From NCBI GenBank assembly GCA_035543875.1, contig DATKIY010000109.1, forward strand, positions 1 to 17,306: DNA of 17,306 nt, given 5' to 3'. A program made the position numbers and the translations under genes. The notes beneath the pieces were generated by a model. That model ran no database searches. It was not told where the DNA came from and saw nothing but the letters and a program-made list of their open reading frames with translations. Below, piece by piece: positions 14,516 to 17,306 of the stretch (the stretch's first letter is position 1; each line of letters begins with the position of its first letter). The stretch comes from DATKIY01 sp035543875. GTDB taxonomy: Bacteria; Actinomycetota; Actinomycetes; JAHEKZ01.

Positions 14516-15985
14516 TCATCCCTGTCGTGCCTGTGACTTGATCCGGTTCGTCAGCTCGGTCACCTGGTTGTAGACGCTTTGTCGTTCCGGCATGAGTTGG
14601 CGAATCTTACGGTCTGCGTGCATGACGGTGGTGTGGTCGCGGCCGCCGAACTGCTGGCCGATCTTGGGAAGCGACAGGTCGGTGAGCTCGCGGCAGAGGT
14701 ACATAGCTATCTGCCGAGCGTTGACCAACACTCGAGAGCGGCTCGAGCCGCAGAGGTCGTCGAGGGTGAGTCCAAAGTACGCAGCGGTCTGCGCCATGAT
14801 CAACCCGGATGTAACTTCCGGACCGGTCGCGTCGGGTATGAGGTCCTTCAAAACAATTTCAGCGAGGGCGAGATCGACCGGCTGGCGGTTAAGACTTGCG
14901 AAGGCTGTGACGCGAATGAGAGCGCCCTCAAGCTCGCGGATGTTCGTCGCGATCTTGCTGGCGATGAACTCCAGGACCTCTGGTGGAGCTTGCAGTTTCT
15001 CCTGCGCCGCTTTCTTACGAAGAATTGCGATTCTGGTCTCAAGGTCAGGTGGCTGGACGTCGGTAGTTAGTCCCCAGGTGAACCGGGTCCGCATGCGGTC
15101 CTCGAAGCCAGACAGTTGCTGCGGCGCGACATCGCTCGTGATGACGATTTGTTTGTTGGCGGTGTGAAGCGTGTTGAACGTATGGAAGAACTCTTCCTGA
15201 GTTTGCACGCGTCCTTGTAGAAACTGGATGTCGTCGATGAGCAGGACGTCGACATCGCGATACCTACGTTGGAATGCTTGGGCTTTGTCGTCGCGAATGG
15301 AGTTAATGAAGTCGTTGGTGAACTCTTCAGAACTCACATACAACACACGGGTTCCGGCGTACAAACTTCTCGCGTAGTGACCGATGGCGTGCAACAAGTG
15401 CGTCTTGCCTAGCCCAGAACCGCCGTAGATGAACATGGGGTTGTAGGCCTTGGCGGGAGCTTCGGCTACGGCGATCGCCGCGGCGTGCGCGAACCGGTTG
15501 CTAGCGCCGATGACGAACGTGTCGAAGGTGTACTTCGGGTTGAGCCGAGAGTCGCTGTCAAAGCGTGGAACCGGTTGGCCAGCTCCGGGGCGAAGGGCCA
15601 TCTCTGACAAGTCGGTTGGGGCGCCGTTGGGGGTGAGCATCACAGCGAACGCGGCGTCCGCGGCGAGGGTTTCGGCATCCGGCTCGTCGTCGGCATCGGA
15701 GCTGGACCGGCCAGCATCGCCGGCAAGCTCAGGTTCGACGGTGACGGCAATCCGAACTTCACGTCCGAGCTCGCGCGATAGGACGTCGGTGACGTGGGGT
15801 CGCAGCCGGGACTCGATGAGGTCTTTGGTGAACTCGTTGGGGGCCGCGAGCAGTGCGGTGTCTTCAACCAACCCGACCGGCCGGGTCAGCTTGAGGAAGG
15901 CCCCCGCCTGCGGCCCGGCCTCGTCGGCCAGGGTGCCGAGGACGCGAGCCCAAACGGCAGTCAGATCAGGAGTTTCGATGGTCAC
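14516..15985 (-). CDS. dnaA: Chromosomal replication initiator protein DnaA
   Basis: This protein is 489 aa from the chosen start. It is an AAA+ ATPase that binds DnaA boxes and melts oriC. Domain I starts TIETPDLTAVWARVLGTL; a short acidic linker follows (about 95-110). The AAA+ domain begins at NPKYTFDTFVIGASNRFAHA, with Walker A GGSGLGKT (188-195), Walker B VLLIDD (247-252) and sensor II region IRELEGALIRV. The C-terminal DNA-binding signature is GRDHTTVMHADRKI (from 448). I prefer GTG at 15985 because AGAGGG lies six bases upstream (15992-15997) and the resulting N-terminus aligns with known DnaA. The frame stays open to a TTG at 16054, which would add 23 residues without a family match. 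Control probably involves the DnaA box at 16273-16281 upstream. Confidence 0.97.
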   Translation of the reverse strand: MTIETPDLTAVWARVLGTLADEAGPQAGAFLKLTRPVGLVEDTALLAAPNEFTKDLIESRLRPHVTDVLSRELGREVRIAVTVEPELAGDAGRSSSDADDEPDAETLAADAAFAVMLTPNGAPTDLSEMALRPGAGQPVPRFDSDSRLNPKYTFDTFVIGASNRFAHAAAIAVAEAPAKAYNPMFIYGGSGLGKTHLLHAIGHYARSLYAGTRVLYVSSEEFTNDFINSIRDDKAQAFQRRYRDVDVLLIDDIQFLQGRVQTQEEFFHTFNTLHTANKQIVITSDVAPQQLSGFEDRMRTRFTWGLTTDVQPPDLETRIAILRKKAAQEKLQAPPEVLEFIASKIATNIRELEGALIRVTAFASLNRQPVDLALAEIVLKDLIPDATGPEVTSGLIMAQTAAYFGLTLDDLCGSSRSRVLVNARQIAMYLCRELTDLSLPKIGQQFGGRDHTTVMHADRKIRQLMPERQSVYNQVTELTNRIKSQARQG

Positions 15986-16162
15986 CAGGCGCCCTCTTTG
16001 CTCTGCAGCGACCGGCGGCCGCTGCCCTTCCCCCAACTCATTTCCAAGACTCAAAACACCGACTGCCCAGGTGCGCCTTGGCGCACAGCCCCACTTCCAG
16101 GTGCCGATCCCCCGTCTTTCGCAAACTATTTTCGCTGGTCAGACCGGGGATCCACACACTCA

Positions 16163-16177
16163 TCCACAGGCTGTGGA
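16163..16177. repeat. Inverted repeat overlapping a DnaA-like box
   Basis: TCCACAG and CTGTGGA are perfect seven-base arms around a single G. TCATCCACA (16160-16168), one mismatch from the DnaA consensus TTATCCACA, overlaps the left arm. It could be a DnaA or other dimeric-protein site in the dnaA upstream region. Confidence 0.4.
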
Positions 16178-16268
16178 GGCGGCGGATCGCGGTCACCGCT
16201 CATCGTTGGGGAAGCAAGCGATGTATCGGTGCGGGCGGACGCTACCCATGTCTTACCTGCTGCGTCCA

Positions 16269-16286
16269 GCGGTTGTCCACAACCGC
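16269..16286. promoter_or_regulatory. Perfect DnaA box TTGTCCACA inside an inverted repeat upstream of dnaA
   Basis: The nonamer TTGTCCACA (16273-16281) is the actinobacterial consensus DnaA box. It is embedded in GCGGTTG-TCCA-CAACCGC, with perfect seven-base arms and a four-base centre, so the opposite strand carries the near-consensus TTGTGGACA. It is the only perfect box of this form that I found in the window, and it lies about 290 bp upstream of the dnaA start rather than in oriC. DnaA autoregulation is a reasonable inference. Confidence 0.6.
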
Positions 16287-16439
16287 CGGTGTCACCGTAG
16301 CGAGAGGGAACCGGCGTGTCTCCCCCACCCCCGGCCGATGCCATGACACGCTGGGTGGTTGCGCTGAGCACCACGGCCATGGCTCTGCTTCCCGGAGCTG
16401 CCCCCAACTTCCCCGCAGAGTTCCATGCGCGCCGTCAGT

Positions 16440-16470
16440 TTGACCGGGAGGGCGGGTGACGATGTACCTT
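16440..16470 (+). promoter_or_regulatory. rpmH: Candidate rpmH promoter
   Basis: TTGACC at 16440-16445 is a good -35 match. Downstream, TGTACC (16463-16468, 17-bp spacer) or TACCTT (16465-16470, 19-bp spacer) could serve as -10. The position, about 110 bp before the rpmH start, leaves a structured leader of typical size for this gene. Only pattern evidence supports it. Confidence 0.4.
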
Positions 16471-16582
16471 AGGGAGCCGCGTTCTTTCGGCGGCTGCCGC
16501 ATGCCTACGCCGATCATGGCGCCGGCGTCCGGTGGCGGCCGACCCGCCCTTCCCGTGTTCGGCTCGATATTCGGAGTTCTTC

Positions 16583-16720
16583 GTGTCTAAGCGTACGTTC
16601 CAGCCCAACAATCGTCGTCGGGCCAAGACTCACGGTTTCCGGTTGCGCATGCGCACCCGGGCTGGTCGGTCCATCATGTCGTCGCGCCGCCGTAAGGGCC
16701 GCGCGCGGCTGTCTGCCTGA
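16583..16720 (+). CDS. rpmH: 50S ribosomal protein L34
   Basis: This 45-aa, very basic protein reads SKRTFQPNNRRRAKTHGFRLR followed by RTRAGRSIMSSRRRKGRARLSA, which is unmistakably L34 of the large ribosomal subunit. The start is GTG at 16583 with GGAG at 16573-16576, six bases upstream. The frame is open further upstream but carries no L34 sequence there. rnpA follows after seven bases, the near-universal rpmH-rnpA pairing. The gene is transcribed away from dnaA. Confidence 0.98.
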   Translation: MSKRTFQPNNRRRAKTHGFRLRMRTRAGRSIMSSRRRKGRARLSA

Positions 16721-16727
16721 GTCAGTC

Positions 16728-17087
16728 GTGCTGCCAGCCGCGCACCGGATGCGGCGTAGTCACGAGTTCGACCAGGCAGTTCGAGGTGGCCGGCGAGCTG
16801 GTAGCAACGCGCTAGTCGTCCATGCGACGAAATGCCCGATCGACGCGAGCGAGGGTGACAGCTCGGTGACACGTATTGGCTTCGTCGTGAGCAAGCAGGT
16901 GGGAAACTCCGTGATCAGACATCGCGTCACTCGTCGGCTGCGCGCGTTGATGGCAGCCAGGGTGAAGGATTGCCCCTCGGGTTATCTGATCGTGGTCAGG
17001 GCGCTCCCGGCTTCAGCTAACCGGGCTTCGGCAGAACTCATGGCAGATTTAGACCGCGCACTGGGCCGACTGCTGGTGACCAGGTGA
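16728..17087 (+). CDS. rnpA: Ribonuclease P protein component
   Basis: This 119-aa basic protein is the protein subunit of RNase P, which assists the RNA subunit in trimming tRNA 5' leaders. The N-terminus MLPAAHRMRRSHEFDQAVRG and the RNP-type motif VSKQVGNSVIRHRVTRRLRAL (54-74) are diagnostic; the His in RHRV where many bacteria have Asn is common in actinobacteria. YLIVVRALP near 86-94 is the conserved beta strand. The start is GTG at 16728, seven bases after rpmH. Its stop overlaps the likely yidD start (GTGA at 17084-17087). Confidence 0.97.
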   Translation: MLPAAHRMRRSHEFDQAVRGGRRAGSNALVVHATKCPIDASEGDSSVTRIGFVVSKQVGNSVIRHRVTRRLRALMAARVKDCPSGYLIVVRALPASANRASAELMADLDRALGRLLVTR

Positions 17088-17306
17088 CGGGCGTGAGCCA
17101 GCTGGTACGTGGCGGCTTGTCCGTTCTGCGGCGTATTCTCCTTTTTGTCCTTTTAGTACCACTTCGCGGCTATCGTCGGTTTATCTCGCCTGCGTTGCCG
17201 GCGTCCTGCCGCTACTACCCTTCGTGCGCCACCTACGCTGAGGAAGCGCTGCGGCTGCACGGCCCGATCACCGGAAGCTGGTTGGCGCTGCGACGCTTGG
17301 CTCGGT
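17084..17306 (+). CDS. yidD: Membrane protein insertion efficiency factor YidD, 5' part (runs off the window)
   Basis: The first 74 codons are present and the gene continues past the right edge. The conserved core is visible: PLRGYRRFISPALPASCRYYPSCATYAEEAL, with paired cysteines C42 and C48 and LRLHGPITGSWLALRRLAR after it. YidD is a small amphipathic, membrane-associated protein that aids YidC-dependent insertion; yidC is expected next. GTG at 17084 overlaps the rnpA stop by four bases. GTG at 17093, in the same frame, is an alternative that would shorten the protein by three residues. Membership in the rpmH-rnpA-yidD operon supports the call. Confidence 0.95.
   Translation, partial: MTGVSQLVRGGLSVLRRILLFVLLVPLRGYRRFISPALPASCRYYPSCATYAEEALRLHGPITGSWLALRRLAR

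Larger units (their letters stand above)
15986..16582. other. Divergent dnaA-rpmH control region
   Basis: These 597 bp between the dnaA and rpmH starts contain no convincing gene; the open frames here lack family motifs or are extensions of neighbours. Visible elements are the dnaA ribosome-binding site (15992-15997), an inverted repeat TCCACAG/CTGTGGA at 16163-16177 overlapping the near-consensus box TCATCCACA (16160-16168), a perfect DnaA box at 16273-16281 inside a larger inverted repeat, a candidate rpmH promoter at 16440-16470, and a six-base stem (16475-16480 with 16490-16495) near the start of the rpmH leader. A possible minus-strand promoter for dnaA (TGGACA at 16274-16279, TAAGAC at 16250-16255, 18 bp apart) overlaps the perfect DnaA box but matches consensus poorly. 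Confidence 0.7.

Noticed and set aside
15450..16346. 298-codon open frame on the plus strand
   Set aside because: Most of it is antisense to dnaA, with a Ser/Arg-rich low-complexity product. The part in the dnaA-rpmH spacer has no supporting start site or motif.
1..17306. CRISPR array, insertion sequence, prophage, toxin-antitoxin or defence system
   Set aside because: No regularly spaced repeats, transposase or integrase motifs, or defence-type domains were found. Nearly all the DNA is accounted for by recognised genes and two control regions.

Overview
This window looks like the chromosomal replication-origin neighbourhood of an actinobacterium (phylum Actinomycetota). I base this on the gene order, the GC-rich sequence (near 60% by eye) and the heavy use of GTG start codons. 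The order yidD-rnpA-rpmH, then (divergently) dnaA, oriC, dnaN, recF, DUF721/dciA, gyrB, gyrA, DUF3566 membrane protein, tRNA-Ile(GAT) closely matches the classic actinobacterial origin region, for example the Mycobacterium tuberculosis order dnaA-dnaN-recF-Rv0004-gyrB-gyrA-Rv0007-ileT. I cannot name genus or family from the sequence alone.

Positions 1-3301 (+ strand) hold the end of a respiratory nitrate reductase operon: the last 67 codons of narG, then narH, narJ and narI. Each gene overlaps the next by 1-4 bases, so they are very probably co-translated. The products would form the membrane-bound NarGHI enzyme, with NarJ as its assembly chaperone, allowing quinol oxidation with nitrate under low oxygen.

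Positions 3257-5871 (- strand) hold a nitronate monooxygenase-like flavoprotein whose 3' end overlaps the end of narI by 45 bp in convergent orientation, a tRNA-Ile gene, and an APH/choline-kinase-fold phosphotransferase of unknown substrate.

Positions 5938-16054 (- strand) hold the replication and topology block: DUF3566 protein, GyrA, GyrB, DciA (DUF721), RecF, DnaN and DnaA. Between dnaN and dnaA lies a 361-bp gene-free stretch with clustered DnaA-box-like sequences, which I call oriC. Initiator (DnaA), helicase-loader candidate (DciA), sliding clamp (DnaN), gap/fork repair ATPase (RecF) and gyrase are thus all encoded beside the site where they act.

Positions 15986-16582 form the divergent dnaA/rpmH control region, which carries a perfect TTGTCCACA DnaA box inside an inverted repeat. 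Positions 16583-17306 (+ strand) hold rpmH, rnpA and the start of yidD, which runs off the window.

I found no CRISPR array, insertion sequence, prophage, defence island or clearly new multi-gene system. The points most worth checking are regulatory: DnaA boxes built into inverted repeats, a strong hairpin in the gyrB leader, an acidic GyrA tail, and the placement of nar genes next to the origin block.
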